From Planctomycetales bacterium (GTDB lineage Bacteria; Planctomycetota; SBBH01), in the NCBI GenBank assembly GCA_005239795.1, contig SBBH01000035.1, positions 1 through 10,260 of the forward strand: DNA of 10,260 nucleotides, in the 5' to 3' direction. Shown in pieces: positions 1 to 6,755 of the stretch (position 1 is its first letter; every line of letters starts with the position of its first letter). The notes below the pieces were generated by a model that was not told the origin of the DNA, did no database searches, and saw nothing but the letters and a program-made list of their open reading frames with translations. Made by a program: the position numbers and the translations under genes.

Positions 1-59
1 AATGCCTGTTATCGCTGAGCCGCTTTTACGAACTATTTTTGGAGGCATTTCCCCTGTGA

Positions 60-206
60 AATGTTGGAAAAGTCACCACTGAACTGGGGATACTCGAGGA
101 GGTCGAAGCGGCGCTAGAAGGATCAAGTTGGGTACTGAAAAATGATCCAGCTCGGTTGAAAATCCTTCCCAGCAGGAGGAAGATCCGCAGCCGAGTCACG
201 CCATGA
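60..206 (+). pseudogene. Possible 3' remnant of an upstream gene, coupled to the hydratase
   Basis: This frame is open for 48 codons. It reads like a charged protein tail: an LEEVEAALEG stretch, a WVLKNDPARLK stretch, then a basic end with SRRKIRSR. Its TGA (204-206) overlaps the hydratase ATG (203-205) as ATGA, the usual layout of translationally coupled genes. An in-frame TGA at 57-59 separates it from more open sequence to the left, and no ATG or GTG lies between. It is therefore either a broken or frameshifted gene end or a chance open frame. I do not recognise the product. The third codon positions are less GC-biased than in neighbouring genes, which weakens the case. Confidence 0.25.
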
Positions 207-970
207 CAAGTTTCCAAGACATCGCCGTCTCGACGGAAAGGAACGTCCTGCGGATCACCTTGGCGCGCCCTCCCTTGAACATCCTGGGGCTTTCGATGCT
301 GACCGAGATCCGAAGGGCGCTCGAGGAGGGAGCCAAAGACCCTTCCCTGCGGGCGGTCCTCTTCGCGGCCGAAGGGCGTATGTTCTCGGCCGGAACCGAC
401 GTCCGGGATCACCTCCCACCAACACTCGAGCGGATGCTCGAGAGCTTCCACGCGATTTTCAAAACCCTGGACGCGATCGGCCTTCCCGCGATCGCCAAGG
501 TTGACGGGGCCGCCTTAGGCGGCGGATGCGAACTCGCCTGCTTTTGCGATTGGGTGTTCGCAACCCCGAAATCCTCCTTCGGCTTCCCGGAGATCAAGCT
601 CGGCGTCTACCCGCCGGCCGCGGCGGCGTTTCTGACGCCTCTCGTGGGCGCCCGCTTGGCGGCAGACCTCATCCTGACAGGCCGGACCGTCATGCCGGAC
701 GAAGCCGCCGCGCGGGGCCTCATCACGAAGGTCTCGGCCACGCTCGTGATCGACGATGACATCGAGAAGGTCCTCACGCGGCTCCGCGAGATGAGCCCGG
801 ACGCCCTGCGCGCGGCCCGGCGCGCCCTCCGGCAGGCCGCCGGGCGCCCTCCCCAGGAGGCGCTCGACCACGCCGAGACGCTCTACAAGACCGAGCTCCC
901 CAAATCCCCCGACATGGAAGAGGGACTCATGGCTTTTCTCGAGAAGCGCGCCCCCCGCTGGAGAAGCTAG
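203..970 (+). CDS. Enoyl-CoA hydratase/isomerase family protein, dienoyl-CoA hydratase-like
   Basis: A crotonase-superfamily enzyme of 255 residues, the usual family length. It would add water to, or isomerise, an unsaturated acyl-CoA in the cytoplasm. The oxyanion-hole segments are clear: FSAGTD (61-66) and GAALGGGCE (102-110). Both glutamates of classical hydratases are present, E110 (GGGCE) and E130 (FGFPE), so true hydratase activity is likely. The FSAGTDVRDHLP run followed by a MLESFHAIFKTLD helix resembles, from memory, cyclohexa-1,5-diene-1-carbonyl-CoA hydratases (Dch/BamR) of anaerobic benzoyl-CoA degradation. No other gene of that pathway is in the window, so the substrate is uncertain. 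ATG 203 is the first start in frame. AGGAGG at 174-179 lies 23 bases upstream, too far for a standard ribosome site, so entry may depend on the overlapping upstream frame. The gene ends tail-to-tail with the next one, sharing CTAG at 967-970. Confidence 0.9.
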   Translation: MTSFQDIAVSTERNVLRITLARPPLNILGLSMLTEIRRALEEGAKDPSLRAVLFAAEGRMFSAGTDVRDHLPPTLERMLESFHAIFKTLDAIGLPAIAKVDGAALGGGCELACFCDWVFATPKSSFGFPEIKLGVYPPAAAAFLTPLVGARLAADLILTGRTVMPDEAAARGLITKVSATLVIDDDIEKVLTRLREMSPDALRAARRALRQAAGRPPQEALDHAETLYKTELPKSPDMEEGLMAFLEKRAPRWRS

Positions 971-1887
971 ACAGCCCGCGCGGGCCTGTGATGGAAGTGC
1001 CGCAAGGGGCGGTCCAGGCCCATCTCCGACCCCTTCCGGTTAAAATCCTGGTCGAAGGTGTCGATCCGGAAGAGCCGCAGATCCCTCCCCACAAACCGAT
1101 AGACCTGGCGGGTGGCCAGCTCCGGCTGGAACTTGTACAGGCTGAAGGTCCCCGGCGACTCGAACGCCAGCGTCATCCCCTTGAACGAGGTCACCTCCGT
1201 CGCCCCCCCCGGCAGGATCGCGAGACACCCCGAGAGATTCCGCAGGGCCGCCTGGAGCGGCGTCGAGAAAGAGTTGGCCACGAAGATGTCGAACTCCCGC
1301 GTGTACTCCGCTAGGGGGATGGTGTGGGCGAGCGCGCCGCGGTATTCCAAGGGGACATATTTCGCCGGAATCGCGATCCGGTCCTCCGGCGACAACCCCA
1401 CCCCCTTGATGAGCCTCTCCGAAACCGCCAACGCCCGATAGTCGAGCAGGTTTCCCTCGAACGCCTCCTCACACACCAGGGTATCGGCCAATGCCAGGCA
1501 CCGCCGCCGGGTCCCGAACGCCTTGACCATGCGATGGAGGCGTTCCTTGGCCCTGAAGTACAGACCCTTCCAAATCACGTGGGTGTCCATCTCCAGATCG
1601 GCGATCTCCGACAGATAGAAGCGGATCGCCTCGCGGTATCCCTCCGTCACGCCCGGCTGAGCCAGATACGCCCGCGCGATCTTGACCCGCTCGACAATCG
1701 ACGGGGCGTCATGGAACAGCTCCTGGACCTGGCGGTAGAGGACCTCCTCGCCGTCGGTGAGGACCCGCCCCGTGACATCCCCGAACAGGATGACCGCGCT
1801 CACGCCCTTTTCTTCCGAGAAATGGCGCAGGATTTCCGCGCGGCGCGTGTCCGCGCACAGATGAGGAACCACCATGAAACTTTCCAC
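967..1887 (-). CDS. Unrecognised protein, paralogue A; possible degenerate metallophosphoesterase fold
   Basis: 306 residues, no signal peptide or membrane segment. I recognise no named family. It is about 55% identical by hand alignment to the adjacent gene at 1987-2955, with long identical blocks: LYRQVQELF (50-58), ARAYLAQPG (71-79), KGVGLSP (161-167), FESPGTFSL (242-250). The order of motifs recalls calcineurin-like phosphoesterases: a beta strand ending VVPHL (6-10) where DxH would stand, AVILFGDVTG (31-40) for the GD motif, and EGNLLDY (144-150) for GNHD. The first metal-binding Asp is Pro, the GNHD His is missing and no GHxH is visible near the C-terminus, so it would be a pseudoenzyme. 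That is inference. The start is GTG 1887, matching the paralogue's N-terminus. No Shine-Dalgarno is present; TAGAGT lies 6 bases upstream. The strongly basic, His-rich tail (RHFHHRPAR) is not shared by the paralogue. Confidence 0.8.
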   Translation of the reverse strand: MESFMVVPHLCADTRRAEILRHFSEEKGVSAVILFGDVTGRVLTDGEEVLYRQVQELFHDAPSIVERVKIARAYLAQPGVTEGYREAIRFYLSEIADLEMDTHVIWKGLYFRAKERLHRMVKAFGTRRRCLALADTLVCEEAFEGNLLDYRALAVSERLIKGVGLSPEDRIAIPAKYVPLEYRGALAHTIPLAEYTREFDIFVANSFSTPLQAALRNLSGCLAILPGGATEVTSFKGMTLAFESPGTFSLYKFQPELATRQVYRFVGRDLRLFRIDTFDQDFNRKGSEMGLDRPLRHFHHRPARAV

Positions 1888-1893
1888 CGGTCT

Positions 1894-1899
1894 ACTCTA
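1894..1899 (-). promoter_or_regulatory. Putative -10 element (TAGAGT) giving a leaderless mRNA
   Basis: TAGAGT on the minus strand is followed by six bases and then the GTG start of paralogue A, which would put transcription start at or next to the start codon. The GGGGTAGAGT block is also found before paralogue B, so the promoter appears to have been duplicated with the gene. I see no clear -35 element. Confidence 0.4.
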
Positions 1900-1986
1900 C
1901 CCCGCGCCGCGCAACGCGCTGGCCCTGAGGGGATTTTTCCTCTTCCCCGAGCTGGACACGTGCATTAATTGCAAAACAGCCCCGGG

Positions 1987-2955
1987 CTACTGGGGTTTAC
2001 GCCGGGGCATTCTGAAAGCGTGGCGCGAGGGGAACGCCGGCGCCGGCTGGGACCGGCCCAGGAAGAGGCGGGGCATGCGGTTCATGTCGTCGGTCGTGCC
2101 GCAGAGCTTGAAGTTCGAGTCAAAGGTGTCCGTTCGAAAAAGCCGTGCGTCGTTCCCCACGAACTGGTACGCCTGGCGCAACATCCCTTCCTCCCGACAC
2201 TTAAAAAGGCTGAACGTCCCCGGCGACTCGAAGGCGAACGCCGCCCCCCCGAATGAGGTGGCGTCGGTCGTCTGCCCCGGCAGGATGGTCAGGCGCCACT
2301 TCGAGCGGGACAGGACCCTCTGAAGCGAAGGGGAATAGGCGTTCGCCACGAAAATGTGATAATCCCTCGCATATTTCTCGATCGCAATGGCCCCGGGAAG
2401 CTCGTCGCGGTATTCGACAGGGACATCCTTCACCGGAACGCTGATCCGCTCGCGCGGGGAGAGGCCCACGCCTTTCACGATCCGCTTGCCGATCTCGATC
2501 TCCCCGTAATCCAGGAGGTTCCCGGCGAATACCTGCGCCGTGATCAGGGTGTCCGCCAGGGCGATGCACCGGCGGCCCCCAAACGCCTCTCGCATTTTGA
2601 CGAGGCGCTCACAAGACCGGTAGAACGCCTCCTTCCAGACGACCCGCTCCTCCGACTCCATGTCGGCGATCCGCGATAGGTAGAACCGGACGGCGTCCCG
2701 GTACGCTTCCGTCATTCCCGGCTGCGCCAGGTACGCGCGCGCAATCGCGACGCGCCCCTGGACCGTCCGCACGTCCGCAAAGAGCTCCTGGACCTGGCGA
2801 TAGAGGAGAAGCTCCCCCTCCGAGAGGATCTGCCCCGTGACATCCCCTATGAGGAGGATCGCGGCGACGTCCTCGTCCTCGGCGAAATGCCGGACCAAGA
2901 CCGCCCGGCGGGAATCCGCGGCGAGATGGGGGACGACGACGAAACTTTCCATCAT
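1987..2955 (-). CDS. Unrecognised protein, paralogue B; possible degenerate metallophosphoesterase fold
   Basis: 322 residues; the upstream member of a tandem pair with the gene at 967-1887, 99 bases apart. Counting from the second of two adjacent ATGs (2952), which matches the start of paralogue A, it carries the same landmarks: VVPHL (6-10), AILLIGDVTG (31-40), AGNLLDY (143-149), KGVGLSP, and a strand-rich C-terminal half with FESPGTFSL. The N-terminal 60 residues match paralogue A at about 65%, and the final 30 or so have diverged to a basic Arg/Pro-rich tail. As in A, the metallophosphoesterase-like motif order is seen but key metal ligands (first Asp, GNHD His, GHxH) are absent, so I infer a non-catalytic or altered protein. 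Conservation across the whole length suggests both copies remain under selection. There is no clear Shine-Dalgarno. A short GC stem (AGCCCGGGGCT) followed by TTTT sits at its stop and might act as a weak terminator. Confidence 0.8.
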   Translation of the reverse strand: MMESFVVVPHLAADSRRAVLVRHFAEDEDVAAILLIGDVTGQILSEGELLLYRQVQELFADVRTVQGRVAIARAYLAQPGMTEAYRDAVRFYLSRIADMESEERVVWKEAFYRSCERLVKMREAFGGRRCIALADTLITAQVFAGNLLDYGEIEIGKRIVKGVGLSPRERISVPVKDVPVEYRDELPGAIAIEKYARDYHIFVANAYSPSLQRVLSRSKWRLTILPGQTTDATSFGGAAFAFESPGTFSLFKCREEGMLRQAYQFVGNDARLFRTDTFDSNFKLCGTTDDMNRMPRLFLGRSQPAPAFPSRHAFRMPRRKPQ

Positions 2956-2964
2956 CTCAACCCC

Positions 2965-2970
2965 ACTCTA
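2965..2970 (-). promoter_or_regulatory. Putative -10 element (TAGAGT) of paralogue B
   Basis: TAGAGT on the minus strand lies nine bases before the first of two ATGs and is embedded in the same GGGGTAGAGT context seen before paralogue A. A start site about 6-7 bases downstream would leave a 5' leader of only 2-3 bases. No clear -35 element is visible. Confidence 0.35.
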
Positions 2971-3037
2971 CCCCCGGCATTCCCGGCGGGAGTGGGACAG
3001 ACCCAGGACCCCGAAAATTCCATCCAGAGCCCCGCAC

Positions 3038-3057
3038 AATTTGCATGGATGCAAATT
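3038..3057. repeat. Perfect 9-bp inverted repeat, possible operator or terminator
   Basis: AATTTGCAT and ATGCAAATT are separated by GG, a 20-base dyad running straight into a T-run and then an A-run. It marks the boundary between the GC-rich paralogue region and the AT-rich toxin-antitoxin region. The two-base centre makes a compact protein-binding site more natural than an RNA hairpin. A weak terminator in either direction is also possible. Confidence 0.4.
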
Positions 3058-3104
3058 TTTAAAAAAATAATGAATAAAAGGTTATCAATTAATATAGAAT
3101 TTTA

Positions 3105-3133
3105 TTGACTATGTCTATTACTGAATATATTGT
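3105..3133 (+). promoter_or_regulatory. Putative sigma70-type promoter of the toxin-antitoxin pair
   Basis: TTGACT (3105-3110) is a near-consensus -35. TATTGT (3128-3133) follows after a 17-base spacer; TATATT at 3126-3131 would give a 15-base spacer. The surroundings are very AT-rich compared with the rest of the window. The short GAC-TAT-GTC dyad overlapping the -35 could be an autoregulatory site for the antitoxin, as is usual in such modules. Confidence 0.45.
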
Positions 3134-3174
3134 CACTTTGTGAGGGTTTCAAACGTGAGCATTTTTATGGGGTG

Positions 3175-3181
3175 AAAGGAG
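3175..3181 (+). promoter_or_regulatory. Ribosome binding site AAAGGAG for the antitoxin gene
   Basis: AAAGGAG lies nine bases before ATG 3191, a standard strong site that fixes this start. It contrasts with the neighbouring native genes, most of which have no Shine-Dalgarno sequence. Confidence 0.7.
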
Positions 3182-3190
3182 AACTAAAAT

Positions 3191-3469
3191 ATGGTGACAA
3201 TAAAAAATCTTCCCAATAAAACGCGACACCAAATCTTAAAAAAACTGGAGGAATCCAAAGGAGCCCTTGTCCTTCGTACAAAGCGCGGGCTTATCGTGTA
3301 CGACCCTTACGAGCGGGACGCTCATGCAAAGCGAATGCGAAAAATGATCCGACAGCACAAGCCGTGGCTCAAGCGGAGAAAATCTGTCCTCGGCCCCATC
3401 GGCTCCCAACCGCTCGGCACACAAGGGGATCTCTCCCGGACATCGATCTATGAAGACCGACAATCTTGA
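3191..3469 (+). CDS. Phd-like antitoxin of a PIN-domain toxin-antitoxin pair
   Basis: A 92-residue basic protein immediately upstream of, and overlapping by 20 bases, a PIN-domain toxin gene. The N-terminal part (helix 10-22, then GALVLRTKRGLIVYDPYER at 24-42) resembles the Phd/YefM DNA-binding fold, where a beta hairpin ends in a V-x-x-P-Y-E-like turn. The C-terminal third has an LGPIGSQPLG segment followed by GDLSRTSIYEDR (79-90), a tail I associate with antitoxins that bind and block a PIN toxin. It should neutralise the toxin and repress its own promoter. The exact family is not certain, since VTIKNLP at the N-terminus could also suggest another small DNA-binding fold. Base composition at the 5' end is clearly lower in GC than the flanking genes, consistent with horizontal gain. 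The strong promoter and ribosome site fit the higher antitoxin dose that these modules need. Confidence 0.75.
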   Translation: MVTIKNLPNKTRHQILKKLEESKGALVLRTKRGLIVYDPYERDAHAKRMRKMIRQHKPWLKRRKSVLGPIGSQPLGTQGDLSRTSIYEDRQS

Positions 3470-3917
3470 GATCTTCGGCTTGGACACCAACATCCTGATT
3501 TTTGCGGACGATCCTTCAAGTCCTCACCACGCTGCATCCAAAGAGATTTTAGAGAAAGTCTTAAATGGCTCCTTGCGCGCATGCGTGAGCCCCCAGATCC
3601 TGGCAGAATACTTTTCGGTGATCACGAGTTCTCGCCGCGTCCAAAAGCCATTGTCGGCCCAAGACGCCAGGCTCCGGGTTGCGTTTTTGAGTCGGACGCA
3701 TCGCGTCAAAAAAATTTATCCCAAACGCTCCACCCTCAGGCGGGCGGTCGAGTTCTGCGCTGAACAGAATATTAAAGGAGCTCGGATCTTTGACGCGCTT
3801 TATGCCATCACGCTTCTCGACAACCAAATTCACGCACTCATAACCCACAACACAAAGGATTTTCAGTTGTTCAAAGAGATCAAACTGACCAATCCATTTC
3901 GCGTCCAAACTCAATAA
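3450..3917 (+). CDS. VapC-like PIN-domain ribonuclease toxin
   Basis: A 155-residue PIN-domain protein expected to cleave RNA with Mg2+ and to stop translation when free of its antitoxin. The acidic site is complete: D12 in LDTNILIF, E53 in SPQILAEYF, D115 in ARIFDALYA and D137 in the closing THNTKDF motif. Length and motif spacing are normal for the family. It starts inside the last codons of the antitoxin gene, a 20-base overlap typical of co-translated pairs. Its TAA (3915-3917) overlaps the convergent radical SAM gene by seven bases. No separate promoter or strong ribosome site is seen, so it is probably made by coupling to the antitoxin. Composition is less GC-rich than the neighbours, supporting acquisition as a unit. 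All catalytic residues are intact, so I expect an active toxin. Confidence 0.88.
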   Translation: MKTDNLEIFGLDTNILIFADDPSSPHHAASKEILEKVLNGSLRACVSPQILAEYFSVITSSRRVQKPLSAQDARLRVAFLSRTHRVKKIYPKRSTLRRAVEFCAEQNIKGARIFDALYAITLLDNQIHALITHNTKDFQLFKEIKLTNPFRVQTQ

Positions 3918-5728
3918 GAAGCGGACGCCGCCGGCTTGAAATGCGGGTGATACGACTCGGGGACAAGCCCCAAGGCCTTGTCGTATTCCATACGCAAAAA
4001 GTCGGGGCGCCGGCCGATGTCGATATGCTGCCAGGGGAGGCGCTCGGTCTTGGTCCGCTCCCGGAAGAGGTAAAAGGCGGGGTCGACCTTCGCCTCGGCG
4101 AAGGCGGCGTCCCAGACCTCCTTCTTGAAATGCTCGTCCCAGGAGTCGAAACGCGCCCCTTTCTTCCAGGCGGTGTAGATCGCGGCGCCGACCTTGCGGT
4201 CCCCGCGCGCCAGAACCCCCTCCACGAAGGCGCGCTCGGGGCCGTGGAACTTGATCCGGATGGGGCCCCGCACGCGGCGCTTCAAGCGCGAGCGCACATG
4301 CTCGAAATAGGCGGTGTCGCGCATGGGGGCCCACTGGAACGGAATATGCCCTTTGGGCACAAAGGGAGAGACGGTGGCGTTGACACGCGCCGGAGGTTTC
4401 CCGACCTCCTTGCGGACGCGCGAAACCTGCTCCGCCAAATTGATGATCCCGTCGATATCTTCATCAGTCTCGGTCGGGATCCCGCACATGAAGTAGAGCT
4501 TCACCAGGTCCCACCCGTGGCGGTACGCCTCCCGGACGCCGTTAAAAAGGTCCTCGTTCTTGATCCGCTTGTCGATGACGCACCGCAGGCGGTCGGTCGC
4601 CACTTCGGGGGCGAGGGTCATGCCGCTTTTCCGGACGTCCGAGAGGAGTTTGGGCAGGATCTGGATCTGCTCCCCCACACGCAGGGACGGGAGCGACAGG
4701 CTCACCTTGCGGTCGCGGAAGCGCCGGTTGAGCTCTGTCGCGAGCGGCTCCAGATAGGGGTAGTCGCTTGTCGAAAGCGACAGGAGCGCGATCTCATCGT
4801 AACCGGTGTTCTTGTAGATCTCCTCGGCGTAGCGGACCAGAGTCTCGACCGTGCGGAGCCTCACGGGGCGCTTGACGTTGGTGGCCTCGCAGAAGCGGCA
4901 CTTCCAGGGGCACCCCCGCATTACCTCGAGCGTGATCCGATCATGGACCACCTCGGTGAAGGGAATGATAGGTTTCGTGGGAAAGACCGCCGCGTCGAAA
5001 TCCTCGACCTGCGCCCCCTTGATGACCGGGAGGAGCCCGGCCGCCGTCGGCACGAGATCCCTCAAGGTCCCGTCGGCATGGTAGGCCGGCTCGTAGAGAC
5101 TGGGCGCATAGAGGCACGGGATCCGGCAAGCGAGCGCGAGGATCCGCTCGCGCCGGCTCGTGACGTTTGACTCTTTGAGGGCGATCATCTCGGCGACGAT
5201 CCGATCCATCGTCTCTTCCCCGTCGCCGATCGCGAAAAGGTCGATGAAGTCAGCCAGGGGCTCCGGTGCCACCGCCGCGTGCCCCCCTGCGATCACGATC
5301 GGGTCGGCGTCCTGGCGGTCCCGCGCCAGGATCGCCAAGCCCCCCCGCTCAAGGATCGTCAGGATGTTCGTGAAATCCATCTCGCTCGAAAGCGAAAACG
5401 CCACGAGGTCCATCTCATGAAGCGGCGTGAAGGTCTCCAGGCCCACCAGGGGGAGTCCCGTTTCAACAAGCTTCGCCTCCATGTCGGGCCAGGGGGCGAA
5501 CACCCGCTCGGCGGCGGCATCCGCGCGGCGGTTCACAACCTCATAGAGGACTTTCGTCCCCAGGTGGCTCATCCCCACCGGATAGGCGTCCGGAAAGGCC
5601 AAGGCGACGCGCAATTTCACGCCGCCAGGTTTGACGATGGAATTCAACTCCCCCCCCACGTACTGGGCGGGGCCCTGCACGTAAGGAAGGACGCGGTCCC
5701 GATACGCCTGCTTCAATTCCTCGCTCAC
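3911..5728 (-). CDS. Radical SAM protein of the TIGR03960 type with B12-binding-like N-terminal region
   Basis: About 605 residues from the chosen GTG start. The N-terminal ~220 residues (LPYVQGPAQYVGGELNS, FPDAYPVGMSHLGTKVLY, FAPWPDMEAKL, IAGGHAAVAPEPLADF) match the B12-binding-like region of the uncharacterised TIGR03960 radical SAM family. The 4Fe-4S/SAM motif CPWKCRFC is a classical CxxxCxxC with cysteines at about 273, 277 and 280. Further hallmarks of the barrel follow (LAPEVATDRLR, LVKLYFMCGIPTETDED). The reaction is unknown. In many bacteria a DUF2344/TIGR03936 protein is fused to or beside it; here neither is present. The frame is open up to 5905, but family similarity begins near SEELKQAYRDRVLPYV and a longer form would run into the divergent recombinase gene. 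I therefore chose GTG 5726-5728, which has TACAAT six bases upstream and no Shine-Dalgarno. The last three codons lie at the edge of the toxin gene. Confidence 0.88.
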   Translation of the reverse strand: MSEELKQAYRDRVLPYVQGPAQYVGGELNSIVKPGGVKLRVALAFPDAYPVGMSHLGTKVLYEVVNRRADAAAERVFAPWPDMEAKLVETGLPLVGLETFTPLHEMDLVAFSLSSEMDFTNILTILERGGLAILARDRQDADPIVIAGGHAAVAPEPLADFIDLFAIGDGEETMDRIVAEMIALKESNVTSRRERILALACRIPCLYAPSLYEPAYHADGTLRDLVPTAAGLLPVIKGAQVEDFDAAVFPTKPIIPFTEVVHDRITLEVMRGCPWKCRFCEATNVKRPVRLRTVETLVRYAEEIYKNTGYDEIALLSLSTSDYPYLEPLATELNRRFRDRKVSLSLPSLRVGEQIQILPKLLSDVRKSGMTLAPEVATDRLRCVIDKRIKNEDLFNGVREAYRHGWDLVKLYFMCGIPTETDEDIDGIINLAEQVSRVRKEVGKPPARVNATVSPFVPKGHIPFQWAPMRDTAYFEHVRSRLKRRVRGPIRIKFHGPERAFVEGVLARGDRKVGAAIYTAWKKGARFDSWDEHFKKEVWDAAFAEAKVDPAFYLFRERTKTERLPWQHIDIGRRPDFLRMEYDKALGLVPESYHPHFKPAASASY

Positions 5729-5734
5729 AGAATG

Positions 5735-5740
5735 ATTGTA
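5735..5740 (-). promoter_or_regulatory. Putative -10 element (TACAAT) for a leaderless radical SAM mRNA
   Basis: TACAAT, one mismatch from TATAAT, sits on the minus strand exactly six bases before GTG 5728. The 91-base gap to the divergent recombinase gene must hold both promoters. No convincing -35 or Shine-Dalgarno is visible. Confidence 0.4.
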
Positions 5741-5819
5741 GTCGGCCTGTGCGCCGGTCCGCCAGATCAAGAGTCTCGGGCGCCTTGATCCAGAGGGCGC
5801 TTCGGCCGATAACCCTTCT

Positions 5820-6728
5820 GTGGGCGCGCGCGCGTCGAAACTCCCCGCCGAAGCCGAGCGATTCCTGAGCCATCTGGCCACACAGCGGGGATGCTCCGCG
5901 CACACCCTGCGGGCCTACCGGATCGATCTTTCGCAGCTCGCGGGTCATCTGAAGCGGCTCGGCGTGTCCAGCTACGCCGGCGCGACGGTGAGCCACCTGC
6001 GCTCCTTTTTGCTGGAAATGAAGCAGAAGGGGCTCGCGAAGCGCAGCATGGCGCGCAAGGTCGCGGCGATCCGCGCCTTCTACCGGTTCCTGGTGCGCGG
6101 CGGCAGGGCGGCCGTCAACCCCGCGGCGGGGCTCTCGATCCCGCGCGTCGGGCGGACGCTTCCGTCGTTTCTGAGCGAATCGGAGGCTAAAACCCTGGTC
6201 GAGGTCGACCTGGGGAAGAGCCCCGCCTGGCGGAAAGCCCGGGATCGGGCGATCCTCGAGGTCCTCTACGGGGGAGGCTTGCGCTCTGAGGAGCTGGTGA
6301 AGCTCCGCCTCGATGACGTGGATCTGTCGGAAGGGACGGCGCGTGTTACCGGAAAAGGATCCAAACAGCGGATCGTCCCCTTGGGGGGGTCTGCCGTGCG
6401 AGCGATCGAACGGGTGGCGGCGCGGCGCCCGACGCGCAAAAAAGAAGAGAATCCCCCCCTTTTCGTGAACGCCTCCGGCGGCCCTCTCACGACCCGGAGC
6501 CTGCGCCGGATCGTCCGGAAAGCCCTCGCCGCCGCCGGGATCACGAAGCGCACCTCGACGCACACCCTGCGCCATTCCTTCGCGACGCATTTACTCGACC
6601 GCGGGGCGGACTTAAGGACCGTGCAGGAGCTTTTAGGGCACGCGTCGCTTTCCACGACGCAAACTTACACGCACCTCACCGCAGGGCGTCTGCGGGACGC
6701 CTACCGGAAGGCGCATCCGCGGGCCTGA
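5820..6728 (+). CDS. xerC: Tyrosine recombinase, XerC/XerD type
   Basis: 302 residues, the normal length of XerC/XerD, which resolve chromosome dimers at dif near the division site. The N-terminal SAM-like core-binding domain spans about 10-100 (AEAERFLSHLATQRG, HTLRAYRIDLSQLAGHL, SMARKVAAIRAFYRFL). The catalytic domain carries the full set: R155 (GGGLRSEEL), K179 (GKGSKQR), H248 and R251 (HTLRHSFATHLL), H274 (LLGHASLSTTQ) and the nucleophile Y283 (TYTHLT). Length and motifs fit Xer better than phage integrases, but assignment to C rather than D is a guess. GTG 5820 is the only ATG/GTG/TTG start between the upstream in-frame TAG (5739-5741) and the conserved region. No Shine-Dalgarno is seen. 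It heads a same-strand run followed after 56 bases by the phosphate genes. The nearest integron- or phage-like context is absent, supporting a housekeeping role. Confidence 0.9.
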   Translation: MGARASKLPAEAERFLSHLATQRGCSAHTLRAYRIDLSQLAGHLKRLGVSSYAGATVSHLRSFLLEMKQKGLAKRSMARKVAAIRAFYRFLVRGGRAAVNPAAGLSIPRVGRTLPSFLSESEAKTLVEVDLGKSPAWRKARDRAILEVLYGGGLRSEELVKLRLDDVDLSEGTARVTGKGSKQRIVPLGGSAVRAIERVAARRPTRKKEENPPLFVNASGGPLTTRSLRRIVRKALAAAGITKRTSTHTLRHSFATHLLDRGADLRTVQELLGHASLSTTQTYTHLTAGRLRDAYRKAHPRA

Positions 6729-6755
6729 CGCTCTTTTTATTTTTTTGTCGACGCG

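Noticed and set aside
1973..1988. Intrinsic terminator after paralogue B
   Set aside because: The stem is only four to five base pairs with a tiny loop and four Ts, too weak to list as a feature.
3941..5170. Long open frame (409 codons) opposite the radical SAM gene
   Set aside because: It is the antisense shadow of a GC-rich gene with clear family motifs, and its translation has no recognisable domain.
5729..5905. Longer N-terminus for the radical SAM protein, starting at 5905
   Set aside because: The extra 59 residues are low-complexity, match nothing in the family and would overlap the divergent recombinase gene. The GTG at 5728 has a good -10 at six bases.
5541..6590. Open frame of 349 codons opposite the recombinase gene
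   Set aside because: The recombinase has all catalytic residues on the plus strand; the antisense product is arginine/glycine/proline-rich without motifs.
6685..6701. GGCGTC/GACGCC hairpin near the end of the recombinase gene as a terminator
   Set aside because: It lies within coding sequence, and the T-run is more than 30 bases further on.
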